Below, piece after piece: positions 1 through 7,911 of a DNA stretch of 64,000 nt. The stretch lies in assembly GCA_900759015.1 (NCBI GenBank), contig CAAEUE010000002.1, positions 1-64,000 of the forward strand. The letters are read 5' to 3'. The notes below the pieces were generated by a model. That model had not been told where the DNA came from, made no database searches, and saw nothing but the letters and a program-made list of their open reading frames with translations. The stretch's first letter is position 1. Each line of letters starts with the position of its first letter. Made by a program: the position numbers and the translations under genes. The DNA is from Clostridia bacterium (lineage in GTDB: Bacteria > Bacillota > Clostridia > TANB77 > CAG-508).

Positions 1-59
1 GTTATGCTTTAAATTATAAAACCCCAATCGAATATAGAATTCAATTAGGGTTTAAATAA
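1..59 (+). pseudogene. IS3-family transposase, C-terminal end only
   Basis: The window opens inside a plus-strand frame reading YALNYKTPIEYRIQLGFK and then TAA at 57-59. This is the usual C-terminus of the IS3-family OrfB integrase (an NYKTPxEYR motif close to the stop). Only about 18 codons are visible; the DDE catalytic domain would lie to the left of the window. Whether the full element is intact cannot be judged here. Confidence 0.72.
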
Positions 60-93
60 ATATTTTTGTGTCTACTTTTTATTGACTAGTCCA
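60..93 (+). mobile_element. Right end of the IS3-family element
   Basis: A T-rich stretch containing TGTCTACTTTTTATTGAC directly follows the transposase stop and closes with CCA at 91-93. IS3-family ends typically finish in CA just after orfB. The exact boundary and any target duplication cannot be fixed without the left end. Confidence 0.5.
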
Positions 94-111
94 CTTAGCT
101 GGGGATTTTCA

Positions 112-143
112 TAAAACAAAAATACCACCCCGCATGGGGGTGG
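112..143 (-). terminator. Intrinsic terminator of the 162-404 gene
   Basis: A 7-bp GC-rich stem, CCACCCC (125-131) with GGGGTGG (137-143), has a 5-nt loop. On the minus strand it is followed by TATTTTTGTTTT. It lies 18 bp downstream of the stop of the minus-strand gene. Confidence 0.75.
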
Positions 144-161
144 ATAAAATGTAAAAGCAAA

Positions 162-404
162 TTAGTTATGGATGATTACCTCCATAGGTAATTTGCCATT
201 CGAGGCTTTCAAGTTGCCAATTTCAGTTACAGTTCGTGAATCAAATCCTCGGAAAATCGATACTTCTCCATCTTCTGATCGAACTGTTATGAAATCACCT
301 ATCCGTTCAGATGCAATATCAAAGCTTTTTCCTGCTTCGATAATCGCTCCCTTTCCGTAATAGCTAATTTCAACTGTTTTTGATGTTTCATTTGTAATTT
401 TCAT
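162..404 (-). CDS. Orphan small protein of unknown function
   Basis: An 80-residue protein beginning MKITNETSKTVEISYYGKG that I do not recognise. It has no membrane segment or cysteine, and its alternating hydrophobic pattern suggests a small beta-rich domain. The ATG at 404 follows AAGGTAG. Codon choice is less AT-extreme than in the neighbouring genes. It is a complete single-gene unit with its own promoter (441-469) and terminator (112-143), like the other orphan genes at 16.2, 23.4, 24.6, 25.5 and 42.9 kb. It sits beside an IS end, which fits acquisition. Function is not inferred. Confidence 0.6.
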   Translation of the reverse strand: MKITNETSKTVEISYYGKGAIIEAGKSFDIASERIGDFITVRSEDGEVSIFRGFDSRTVTEIGNLKASNGKLPMEVIIHN

Positions 405-716
405 GTCTATCTACCTTGCTTTTAAATAAAACACATATATATTATAGCATATTGTTAACATAACTTCAAATTAATTTATATAAAACTCCATTTATTTCAT
501 CTTGACTTCTTCTTTCATTTTCTATTGCTCTTAATTTATTTTCAACATTTTCCAAATATTTCTTGTACTCCACATTTCCATATGCTACACTAATAACATA
601 ATTTAATTGGCAAGCAGTATCCATCTTCATAAGTTACACAAAAATTATCATTATATCTTTAACTGCACTTAGACAATATAAACACTTGCTTACCAAAATA
701 AAGGAGAGTGTATAAA
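405..716. other. 312-bp gap with promoter and a possible gene remnant
   Basis: The gap holds the promoter of the 162-404 gene and, on the minus strand at 466-630, a 54-codon open frame. Its C-terminal half looks protein-like (KKYLENVENKLRAIENERR, a charged helix). Just upstream a second frame (NDNFCVTYEDGYCLPIK) runs in another phase, so this may be a decayed coding sequence. No start with a good ribosome site is visible. Confidence 0.3.
441..469 (-). promoter_or_regulatory. Sigma-A-type promoter of the 162-404 gene
   Basis: Read on the minus strand: TTGAAG (469-464), a 17-nt spacer ending TATGC, then TATAAT (446-441). The TATGCTATAAT extended -10 recurs in front of several other orphan genes in this window. 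Confidence 0.7.
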
Positions 717-1139
717 ATGTTTAAATCTGATTCTATCAGACCTATAGCTTTAGGTATTGTAAAAAAAGACAACAAAATTTTAGTAGGCATCGGATATGAC
801 AAAGTAAAGAAGCAAACCTTTTACCGTGCCTTAGGTGGAGGTATCGAATTTGGCGAAACAAGTAAAGATGCTGTAAAAAGAGAATTTCAGGAAGAACTTC
901 ATGCTGATATTAAAGTCGGAGAACTTCTTGGTGTAACAGAGAATATTTTTACCTATCAAGGGAAAACAGGACATGAAATCGTATTCCTTTATTCTATAGA
1001 AATTCCAAATGATAACTTCAAAAATGACTATGAAATAAATGACGAAGTTGGTAAATATAATGCTGTATGGGTAGATATTGATGATTTTAAGTCTGGTAAA
1101 AAAATTATTTATCCAGAGGGATTTTTAAAATATATCTAG
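717..1139 (+). CDS. Nudix hydrolase
   Basis: A 140-residue Nudix protein expected to hydrolyse a nucleoside diphosphate linked to another moiety in the cytoplasm; the substrate cannot be told from sequence. The Nudix box is complete: GGGIEFGETSKDAVK followed by REFQEEL. The ATG at 717 is chosen because AAGGAG (701-706) lies 10 nt upstream; an in-frame GTG at 708 is too close to that site. The phosphotransferase gene follows after 9 bp, so the two are probably co-transcribed and end at the 1974-2011 terminator. Confidence 0.85.
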   Translation: MFKSDSIRPIALGIVKKDNKILVGIGYDKVKKQTFYRALGGGIEFGETSKDAVKREFQEELHADIKVGELLGVTENIFTYQGKTGHEIVFLYSIEIPNDNFKNDYEINDEVGKYNAVWVDIDDFKSGKKIIYPEGFLKYI

Positions 1140-1148
1140 AGGTAAAGT

Positions 1149-1961
1149 ATGAATATTGATAACAAAATAGATAAAAATATAATTGAATTTGTTTTAAAAT
1201 TATTAAATATACCATATGAAAGTCACAAGTATTTTACAGATGGTGTTTCAAGCCATGTAATTCTGCTAAATAACAAATACTTAATAAAAAGGAGTACTCC
1301 ATACGCCATAAAAGCTGAAATCAAGTTTCTAAATTTAAACCCTAGTCCTAAAATGCAAAAAATTATTTATTTTGCCCCTTCATATAGATTTGCTGTTTAT
1401 GAATTCATTCAAGGAGATATCATGAAACAAGTTGATGATATTGACGATTTTTTAGAAAATATTCTTTATATTACAAAAAATTATAAAACTGTTGAGTATT
1501 ACGGTTTTGGTTATCTCTATGAGGAAAAAGCAAGTTGGTCTGAGTTTTTACTTGATGAAATAGCTGATTCTACTAAAACCTTAGAAGCTTATATTCCAGA
1601 TAATTCTATTGTACTGGATCAAGTAAAACTATTAGAAAATTATAAATTTGATAAAAAATTAATTCATGGGGATTTTGGTACTCACAATTTTATAAAAGTT
1701 AATGGTAAATTTGTTGGCGTTATTGATCCGATGCCTGTGCTTGGAGATAGCTTATATGACACTTTATTTGCTATCGTTAGTAATGCAAGTGTCGTAAAAA
1801 ATATTTCTCTTGATAAAATTTATAGCTTACTTTCTGAGCCTCATAAAAAGATTAAAGCTATGTTGATTGTTATTCTATATTGTAGAATTGCTAGATGTTT
1901 AAAATATCATAAGCAAGACATAAACATATATATGAATTTTTGGAACAGTTTAATTTTATAG
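1149..1961 (+). CDS. APH-fold phosphotransferase
   Basis: A 270-residue protein of the aminoglycoside phosphotransferase/choline kinase fold. The catalytic loop HGDFGTHNF carries the Brenner-type HxDxxxxN, and the metal-binding IDP follows in VGVIDPMP. Members phosphorylate small molecules (aminoglycosides, macrolides, hygromycin, homoserine or choline); no residue seen here settles which. Start ATG 1149 follows AGAGGTAAAGT. It is paired with an upstream Nudix gene, a common arrangement in Bacillota accessory regions. Calling it a resistance gene would be unsupported. Confidence 0.8.
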   Translation: MNIDNKIDKNIIEFVLKLLNIPYESHKYFTDGVSSHVILLNNKYLIKRSTPYAIKAEIKFLNLNPSPKMQKIIYFAPSYRFAVYEFIQGDIMKQVDDIDDFLENILYITKNYKTVEYYGFGYLYEEKASWSEFLLDEIADSTKTLEAYIPDNSIVLDQVKLLENYKFDKKLIHGDFGTHNFIKVNGKFVGVIDPMPVLGDSLYDTLFAIVSNASVVKNISLDKIYSLLSEPHKKIKAMLIVILYCRIARCLKYHKQDINIYMNFWNSLIL

Positions 1962-1973
1962 ATTCCAAGTATT

Positions 1974-2011
1974 AAGCCACCAACGAATGCAAAATGTCGT
2001 TGATGGCTTTT
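1974..2011 (+). terminator. Terminator after the Nudix/phosphotransferase pair
   Basis: AGCCACCAACGA (1975-1986) pairs with TCGTTGATGGCT (1997-2008), with one C/U change kept as a wobble, and TTT follows. It lies 13 bp after the phosphotransferase stop. Confidence 0.8.
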
Positions 2012-2060
2012 AACATAATTCTAAAATAGGTATTTAAGTACCTTCATTAATTTTCAATAT

Positions 2061-2150
2061 CGGGATTTAAAGAACGTCCCTAAATCCCACCAGAACGTTC
2101 TATATTCCAAATACTGTCCCTAAATCCCCCAAGAACATCCTATATCCCTA
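2061..2150. repeat. Dispersed palindromic repeat, degenerate units
   Basis: Two or three worn copies of the family core GGGATTT / ACGTCCC / AAATCCC in tandem (AGAACGTCCCTAAATCCC and relatives). They lie between the plus-strand terminator and the stop of the next minus-strand gene. Confidence 0.6.
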
Positions 2151-2756
2151 TTACTCTAATTGTCCTTCTCTTTTTTCCTTTTTCTTTTTAGGAAATTTCT
2201 TATCAAATTGTTCTACCTCTTCTTGGTTTACTGTGTAAACATCTGGATCTGTATATATTCCGTATATTGCTTTCATTTTATGCTTATCCAAAACTTTTAC
2301 CATAAAAAATGGATTTTCTTCATTTTCCATTTCTTCATAAAATATATTATATTTTGATGCAGGCTTAAATCCAAATTTTTCATAATATTCTGGTTTCCCT
2401 GTTATTACTACTGCTGGATAACTTAATTCTTTCGCCTTTTTTAAAGTAAATTTTATTAGTTTCTTTCCATATCCTGCACCTTGATATTCTGGAAGTATAC
2501 TCACTGGTCCAAACAATAAAACCTCATTTTCTCCATTTTCATTTCTTACTTTTCCTTTGGCATAAACTATGCTTCCTACTAGTCTTTGCTTGTCCTCCAT
2601 TACATAACTTAATTCTTTTACATAGCATTTATCTGTTCTAATTTTATGAAGAATATAATGTTCATAACACCCAGGTCTATATACATTCCAAAATGCTTCT
2701 CGTGTTAAATTTTCATTCATAAAATAGTCTTTTTCTTCTTCTAAACGTATCTTCAT
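2151..2756 (-). CDS. GNAT N-acetyltransferase
   Basis: A 201-residue GNAT-fold protein. The acetyl-CoA pyrophosphate loop is visible in GPVSILPEYQGAGYGKKLI (Q/R-x-x-G-x-G/A type), followed by a helix and a strand ending GFKPASKY, as in YhbS-like N-acetyltransferases. The C-terminus is a lysine-rich tail (KKFPKKKKEKREG). Substrate unknown. ATG 2756 follows AAAGGAAG. It begins a run of minus-strand accessory genes extending to 15.9 kb. Confidence 0.8.
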   Translation of the reverse strand: MKIRLEEEKDYFMNENLTREAFWNVYRPGCYEHYILHKIRTDKCYVKELSYVMEDKQRLVGSIVYAKGKVRNENGENEVLLFGPVSILPEYQGAGYGKKLIKFTLKKAKELSYPAVVITGKPEYYEKFGFKPASKYNIFYEEMENEENPFFMVKVLDKHKMKAIYGIYTDPDVYTVNQEEVEQFDKKFPKKKKEKREGQLE

Positions 2757-2841
2757 ATTAACTTCCTTTATTTATTATATTATATATAATCCCCAAAAGG
2801 ATCCATCCCTCAAATATAGTAAAAAATCAAAACAATCTCTT

Positions 2842-3267
2842 TTAATTTTTCTTCCATTCCATAAGTATCTCTACTTCATTATTTGTTTTATCAATATCCT
2901 CTTTTATTGGCTTAAATTGTTCTCTTTCATAAAAGTTTATAGCTTTAGTATTTTTACTATAAACTTCTAGTGTTAGCTTATCATATTTGTTTTTACAATA
3001 AGTTATTAATTCTTTTCCAATTCCTTGATTTCTATATTTTTCTTCTACAAATATTCCTTCTATGTGTCCCTTATTTATTCCGATAAATGCTTTTATTTCT
3101 TTATTGTCTTCATATACATATACTTCTGCCTCTTGTATTGCTTCTTTAACATATTTTGAATTACTAGTCCAATATTCTTGTGGAATATAATTATGTACCG
3201 AAATATTCGTATCTAGCCATATTTCCATAATTTTTTCTATATCGTTATTAGTACTTTTCCTAATCAT
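2842..3267 (-). CDS. GNAT N-acetyltransferase, short YiaC/RimI-like
   Basis: A 141-residue single-domain GNAT protein. Motif A is VEEKYRNQGIGKELI and motif B is NTKAINFYEREQF, the pattern of RimI/YiaC-type acyltransferases. It probably acetylates an amine on a small molecule or protein. ATG 3267 follows TAAGGAATG. It lies 12 bp downstream of the HD-domain fragment and may be co-transcribed with it. Confidence 0.8.
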   Translation of the reverse strand: MIRKSTNNDIEKIMEIWLDTNISVHNYIPQEYWTSNSKYVKEAIQEAEVYVYEDNKEIKAFIGINKGHIEGIFVEEKYRNQGIGKELITYCKNKYDKLTLEVYSKNTKAINFYEREQFKPIKEDIDKTNNEVEILMEWKKN

Positions 3268-3279
3268 TTTTTACATTCC

Positions 3280-3873
3280 TTAAATATTATCTTCTATATA
3301 TTTTTTTGCACACTTTCTTATATCTTCCATTCTTGCTTTTGTTTCTTCATTTTTATATTCTATTTTATCAATTAAAATATCAATATAATTTTTGTCTTTA
3401 ATATATTTTAATGAGCTTTTAAAATATAAATCAAATATAAAAGCAAGTATGCATACCCAATAATCTATTAAAGTTTTTCTATCCTCAAGTTTGATGCATT
3501 TATGTGCTAAAAAGTCATTATATACTACATCAGACATCGCAGAATTAGAAAGCTCTCCTGCTGCATCTTTAGTTTCTGGAAAACTATCTTCAAATTTATT
3601 TTCTTCTTTTACTCTGAAATTATCTAATTTATCTGCATCTCTAATAATTTTACAATGTAACTCTTCTAATTCATTTAATCCATCTTCTATTTTGTATTTA
3701 TTATGAGTATATATCGCCTTTTTTATTATCTCGTCATATTTATTTGTTTGAATAAATTTTCTTATTAAATTTTCTTCAAATAGAATTTTAACACCATAAT
3801 CTGCATGATCAAACCCTTTATCAGAAAAGTTTCTAAGTAATGTAACTTGTTTAAATCTTCCTATATCATGCAA
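3280..3873 (-). pseudogene. HD-domain phosphohydrolase, 3' part of a frameshifted gene
   Basis: This frame carries the HD pair of a metal-dependent phosphohydrolase (LLHDIGRF, then HADYGVKI). It has no credible start: the frame is open back to about 3940, where it meets the stop of the GNAT gene. The residues before that stop (LKIIHTYHVVDLSEYI) are the usual first helix of the same HD domain, with its first His, and this frame continues AKEQGLDEENVALAKLIALL. Removing one TA pair from the TATATATA tract at 3931-3938 joins both into one protein of about 439 residues. Either a broken gene, a slippage switch, or an assembly indel. Confidence 0.75.
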
Positions 3874-3929
3874 TAACGCTATTAGTTTAGCTAAAGCTAC
3901 ATTTTCTTCATCTAACCCTTGTTCTTTTG

Positions 3930-4598
3930 CTATATATATTCACTTAAGTCTACAACATGGTATGTATGTATTATTTTTAGTAAAATGCTTCCATCTTCTC
4001 TGTCAAATTGTTTTACGTAGTCATTAAAAACTTGTTTTGCCATTGTAAAGTTTATTTCGCTACTTGTATTTGTTCTTATTATATAACGTTTTATCTTTTT
4101 GCCAGAATATTCTGATGTCAACACTCCTGTTGGAATTGCTCCTGCACTTTCTAAAACTCTTTTTGATGCGTCATTTTCTATATAATGGCATGCAACAATT
4201 TCGTTCATTCCTAATTCTCTGCATTTATTTACTAGCATATTTGCAACAGCTTTTGCATATCCTTTTCTTCTTTCTGATGGACGTATTCCGTATGCAATAT
4301 TTCCTAATGTGTCTTTTCCTAATTGTGTTAAATTACTTCTTACTGCAGTTATTCCAATTAATTTATCCTGATCATTTACAACTAAATAATAATTGCATTT
4401 TTCATACCAGTCTCTATCTTCGTGTATTCCAATAGCTGCATTTTTTGCTATGCTAACTATATTTCTATATTCTATTTCATTATTACAAGGTATTTCTAAA
4501 ATATCTGGTGTTAAAGATGTATTGCTCGCTTTCCATTCTTGTAACATCTCTATATATTGGTTGCAATATTTGTCATCTATTTCTTCAAATCTTAGCAT
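3930..4598 (-). CDS. GNAT acetyltransferase fused to the start of an HD domain (frameshifted)
   Basis: Residues 1 to about 175 form a GNAT domain of the COG3981 type (YGIRPSERRKGYAKAVANML, then ENDASKRVLESAGA). The last 45 residues belong to an HD phosphohydrolase that continues in another frame downstream (3280-3940). Read through a 2-nt correction the product is a GNAT-HD fusion; as written it stops at SEYI just after the first HD histidine. ATG 4598 follows AGGGGGAAAG. The acetyltransferase part could still fold. The fusion may itself be recent, since HD proteins of this family are often free-standing and start near the internal MAKQVF. Confidence 0.7.
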   Translation of the reverse strand: MLRFEEIDDKYCNQYIEMLQEWKASNTSLTPDILEIPCNNEIEYRNIVSIAKNAAIGIHEDRDWYEKCNYYLVVNDQDKLIGITAVRSNLTQLGKDTLGNIAYGIRPSERRKGYAKAVANMLVNKCRELGMNEIVACHYIENDASKRVLESAGAIPTGVLTSEYSGKKIKRYIIRTNTSSEINFTMAKQVFNDYVKQFDREDGSILLKIIHTYHVVDLSEYI

Positions 4599-4624
4599 AT
4601 GTCTTTCCCCCTATATTATTTGTT

Positions 4625-5263
4625 CTATATTTCCTCCATTTTTCCTTGTAATTTTATATTATATTCTTCTAATAATTTTAGAACATCTTCACTATCATTA
4701 GGAAGTACTCTTCTTCCATTTATACCTAACGCATTTGCTGTCTCAAAACTTCTTCCTGTATCGTCATCATCTATAAATAAACACTCTTCCGGAACTAGCT
4801 TATATCTATTTAATAATCTTTTAAATATTTCTTCATCTGGTTTCTTAATGTGCTCATATGCTGAAATTACTATTCCATCACATAACTTAAAAAATTCGTT
4901 ATCTTTAAAATATTCATACGTAAATGTCGACATATTTGACAACACATAAATTTTATATCCAATATCTTTTAATTGTTTTGCAATTCCTATTGTACCTTCA
5001 TTCAACTTTAAATATTTTGCTCTGTTATCCATAACTTCTTTTATTAAAGGTTTATATTCGTCTGGTACCCTTTCTTGTATTCTTGATATAGCTTCTTCTT
5101 TACTTATATTTCCTAAATCTAGTAATTTCCATTCTTCTGATTTGAATATATATGTTATTAGATTTTTAGCAATTTCTTCGCTAGTTGTAAAATTGTACAT
5201 TGTTTCTATCGTTGAACATTGTAATATTACATTTCCTAAATCAAATATTATATTTTTTATCAT
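4625..5263 (-). CDS. HAD-IA family hydrolase (YihX-like)
   Basis: A 212-residue HAD phosphatase-like protein. Motif I is FDLGNVI (the D-x-G variant of YihX relatives), motif II is VLSNMS, the motif III lysine is in KKPDEEIF, and motif IV is FIDDDDTG. It probably dephosphorylates a sugar phosphate or nucleotide. ATG 5263 has AGGAGG upstream. Two paralogues with the same layout are broken (5351-5938 and 23990-24596), leaving this as the intact copy of the trio. Confidence 0.8.
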   Translation of the reverse strand: MIKNIIFDLGNVILQCSTIETMYNFTTSEEIAKNLITYIFKSEEWKLLDLGNISKEEAISRIQERVPDEYKPLIKEVMDNRAKYLKLNEGTIGIAKQLKDIGYKIYVLSNMSTFTYEYFKDNEFFKLCDGIVISAYEHIKKPDEEIFKRLLNRYKLVPEECLFIDDDDTGRSFETANALGINGRRVLPNDSEDVLKLLEEYNIKLQGKMEEI

Positions 5264-5350
5264 CCTTTTCCTCCTATTTATTCTAGTAGCTATATAAAAT
5301 TTTATTCTTGACCTCTACTCCTAATATTCATCTTCTTATATTGAATTTAT

Positions 5351-5938
5351 TTAACTAATCTGTAAAACATCTAATATATCTTGTTCTGTGTTAAATTTAA
5401 TACTTTTTATTCCAAGTTCGTTTCCTATATCAACATTTCTCTGTCTATCATCAAAAAAAATTGATTCTTCTTTTTTTTAATTATATGTGTATAATAATTT
5501 TTTGTATATCTCTGGATTTGGCTTACATAGATGAACTTTAAACGAATAAATTCCTCCATCAAATTCGTTTAAAATGTCTTCTATATATTCATAAGTTTCT
5601 TTTGTAATGTTTGATAAGAAATATATGTTATATTTTTCTTTTAGTTCTCTTATTACTTGTAATACATTAGCTTTTATAGGAACAATATCTTTTAAATTGC
5701 TTTTAAGTAACATTTTTTCTATATAAGCTCTATATGCTGGATTTTCCGAAATAATCGAATTCATACATTTTTCTAAGTTAATGTATCCTAATAGATATTG
5801 ACGAAATCCTTTGCTTCCATATACTATTTTGTAGAGTTCCTTCGTTTCCTCTTCTGATACTTGTAAATACTTTCTTAAATTTTCTTTACCATCATCTAAA
5901 ATAATCCCACCAATATCTAAAATCATATTTTTAATCAT
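5351..5938 (-). pseudogene. HAD-IA hydrolase with an in-frame nonsense codon
   Basis: A 195-codon HAD gene (motif I LDIGGII, motif II FLSNIT, lysine motif CKPNPEIY) interrupted by a TAA at 5477-5479. The same frame then continues KKEESIFFDDRQRNVD, which is exactly the missing motif IV (FFDD), and ends LQIS at 5351. A single base change such as TTA to TAA explains the break. The truncated product lacks a motif IV acidic residue and is unlikely to be active. A start with GAAAGGATC precedes ATG 5938. Confidence 0.8.
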
Positions 5939-5955
5939 GATTTGATCCTTTCTTT

Positions 5956-6408
5956 CTATATCCTTCTTATTTTATAATCAAGTACTTTCGCATTTTCATC
6001 TAAAATAAATTTTCCTTCAAACATACCGTCTTCAAATATATATTTAGTAAATTTACTGTTCATATCAAATTGCTTTATATTTTCTAACTCGTTAATATCT
6101 ATCCATTCTAATCTTCCTTCTTCAGATTCTTGTAGATTTCCATCAACATTTTCGGCAGTATATATAAATATTATACCCTCTGTGCTGTCTTTCCAAAACG
6201 ATATTCCTTTAAGTTTTGGATCTTTTAATTCCAGCCCTGTTTCTTCTTTAAATTCTCTTAATAAACATTCTGTAGGTGTTTCTCCTGCTTCCATTTTTCC
6301 ACCTATTGGAGCATATACTTGTCCCCATTTTTTATTAAATTTTATAAATAATATTTTGTTGTCTTTCTTTAAATAGCATGCTGTACTTCCAAAAAAATTA
6401 GCTCTCAT
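5956..6408 (-). CDS. Nudix hydrolase, MutT-like
   Basis: A 150-residue Nudix hydrolase. The box GGKMEAGETPTECLL followed by REFKEETGL is complete, and the preceding VYAPIGG is typical of MutT/8-oxo-dGTP-type proteins. It may remove oxidised or otherwise unwanted nucleotides. ATG 6408 follows AAAGGAGTATATC. An inverted repeat (6432-6456) sits 24 bp upstream. It lies between HAD and Ham1-type genes, fitting a nucleotide-cleaning block. Confidence 0.83.
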   Translation of the reverse strand: MRANFFGSTACYLKKDNKILFIKFNKKWGQVYAPIGGKMEAGETPTECLLREFKEETGLELKDPKLKGISFWKDSTEGIIFIYTAENVDGNLQESEEGRLEWIDINELENIKQFDMNSKFTKYIFEDGMFEGKFILDENAKVLDYKIRRI

Positions 6409-6431
6409 GATATACTCCTTTATTCGCCAGT

Positions 6432-6456
6432 ATATGTGATTCTAATATTCACATAT
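6432..6456. promoter_or_regulatory. Inverted repeat upstream of the Nudix gene
   Basis: ATATGTGA (6432-6439) and TCACATAT (6449-6456) form a perfect 8-bp inverted repeat with a 9-nt centre. The TGTGA half-sites resemble a dimeric regulator operator; a hairpin in the leader is the alternative. Confidence 0.35.
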
Positions 6457-6558
6457 TAAACTTGCTACTCCTATTTTACAAAGAACTATATCATAAAAGC
6501 TTCTATTTTACTACTTTTTATCTAAATATTTATATCCAACTATGCAAAATTTTAAACA

Positions 6559-7140
6559 CTATAATAAATTTGCTTTATTTTCTAAATACCAATTTGCGAA
6601 TATTTTCATCGCATCTTTACTTTCATACTTTTTCCTTGTAGCTCGTTCTTCTTTTGTCATTTGTGCTAATGTTTTTTCATATCCGCTAGGTATATAGATA
6701 TACCATAAATCTGACCATTTTTCGTTTGTATCATTTCCCAATATTTCTTTTGCTAGTTTCCCTTTATGCTCTCCCATAAATTGATGTACTTCTTTTCCAT
6801 CATAGTATGATAGACATTCTGTGAATTTGCAGTTTCTGTTTTCTTTTCCTTCCATTAATTTTAAGATTCCCTCTATTCCTAATGTTTCTAATGAAAAGTT
6901 AACAAATGCTCTTGGAAAGCCATTTAATTCTTCTATCCAGAAACCACAATCTAAAGAAATACAGGGCTTTTTTACTAGATTATATGCCTCTTCTACTTTA
7001 GCTTTTGAAATAAATTTTATATCATCACTTCTTGGTTCATCTAACTCGTATTCAAATATTTTTACATTTACTCCTGCTAATTGTTTTTGTGCTGATGCTA
7101 TTTTCCCTTTATTATGTGTTACAAATACTATTTCTTCCAT
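6559..7140 (-). CDS. Ham1/RdgB-like non-canonical NTP pyrophosphatase
   Basis: A 193-residue member of the inosine-triphosphatase family, which converts XTP, dITP and similar NTPs to monophosphates. It shows THNKGKIASAQ at the N-terminus (family T-x-N-x-x-K), SLDCGFWIEELNGFPRAF as the acidic active-site strand, and TECLSYYDG. The usual GYDP segment is changed (the region reads SDLWYIYIPSG), so this is a divergent branch. ATG 7140 follows AAGGGAGAATAAG. It is 16 bp after the YjjG-like gene and probably co-transcribed. Confidence 0.78.
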   Translation of the reverse strand: MEEIVFVTHNKGKIASAQKQLAGVNVKIFEYELDEPRSDDIKFISKAKVEEAYNLVKKPCISLDCGFWIEELNGFPRAFVNFSLETLGIEGILKLMEGKENRNCKFTECLSYYDGKEVHQFMGEHKGKLAKEILGNDTNEKWSDLWYIYIPSGYEKTLAQMTKEERATRKKYESKDAMKIFANWYLENKANLL

Positions 7141-7156
7141 CTCTTATTCTCCCTTT

Positions 7157-7855
7157 TTATAATATATTTTTTAATTCTTCTAACTTATGTATTTCATATT
7201 TTGGCTTATAAATACTAGCATTCTCATTCCTAATATTAAACCAACATGTATCCATTCCTACTTCGTTTCCACCTTTAATATCTTTTTCTAATTCATCTCC
7301 TATAAATAACATTTCTTTGGTATTATGGTTATTTATTTTATTAAACAAAGCTTCATAAAAATATGCATGTGGTTTCATACTTCCGCATTCATCTGCTGCA
7401 AATGTTTCATCTATATATTCATTTATTCCTAATCCCTTCAGTTTTGATGGTATTGCTGTACTTGGTCCATTACTTGCAATTATAAGCTTATATTTTTTAT
7501 CTTTTAAATACTTTATAATTTCCTTAGCTCCTTCTATTTCTTGTACTTTTAGTTTTAGTCCTTCTGTATATATTTCATTCATTTTTACTGCTTCTTCATA
7601 TGAAATTCCTTTAAAATATCTTAGAAATCTTTGTGCTCTATTCCACTCTGCTTTTTCCTCTCTTGACATTCCTTCTCTAGGATCTTTTACTATTCCTGCT
7701 GCCCTTTCCTTCCAGTAATTCTTATCTATTGCTTGAAATTTTTTAAATTCGTCGTCTGTATATTTATCTTTTGTTAGTATTTTAAATGCTTCTTGCATAT
7801 TTTTTGTATCATCATTTAAGGTATCATCTAGATCAAATATTATTGTTTTGTACAT
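7157..7855 (-). CDS. HAD hydrolase, YjjG-type pyrimidine nucleotidase
   Basis: A 232-residue HAD-IA protein with motif I FDLDDTLND, motif II IASNG, lysine in CGSMKPHAYF and motif IV FIGDELEKDI. The arrangement fits the YjjG noncanonical pyrimidine nucleotidase group, which strips phosphate from damaged or unusual dNMPs. ATG 7855 follows AAAGGAGG, but that site lies inside a 14-bp hairpin (7862-7895), so translation may be structure-controlled. It is followed immediately by the Ham1-like gene. Confidence 0.8.
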   Translation of the reverse strand: MYKTIIFDLDDTLNDDTKNMQEAFKILTKDKYTDDEFKKFQAIDKNYWKERAAGIVKDPREGMSREEKAEWNRAQRFLRYFKGISYEEAVKMNEIYTEGLKLKVQEIEGAKEIIKYLKDKKYKLIIASNGPSTAIPSKLKGLGINEYIDETFAADECGSMKPHAYFYEALFNKINNHNTKEMLFIGDELEKDIKGGNEVGMDTCWFNIRNENASIYKPKYEIHKLEELKNIL

Positions 7856-7861
7856 AAAAAT

Positions 7862-7895
7862 CCTCCTTTTGTGATTATTTTATCACAAAAAGAGG
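7862..7895 (-). promoter_or_regulatory. Hairpin enclosing the ribosome site of the YjjG-like gene
   Basis: On the minus strand CCTCTTTTTGTGAT pairs over 14 bp (one G-U) with ATCACAAAAGGAGG around a 6-nt loop. The 3' arm contains the whole AAGGAGG of the downstream gene, then ATTTTT and ATG. It may act as an attenuator, a translation block, or a weak terminator of the upstream regulator gene. Confidence 0.6.
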
Positions 7896-7911
7896 AAATA
7901 TAATTGTCAGT

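Noticed and set aside
172..360. Plus-strand frame opposite the 162-404 gene
   Set aside because: Mirror of a real gene; no ribosome site or promoter.
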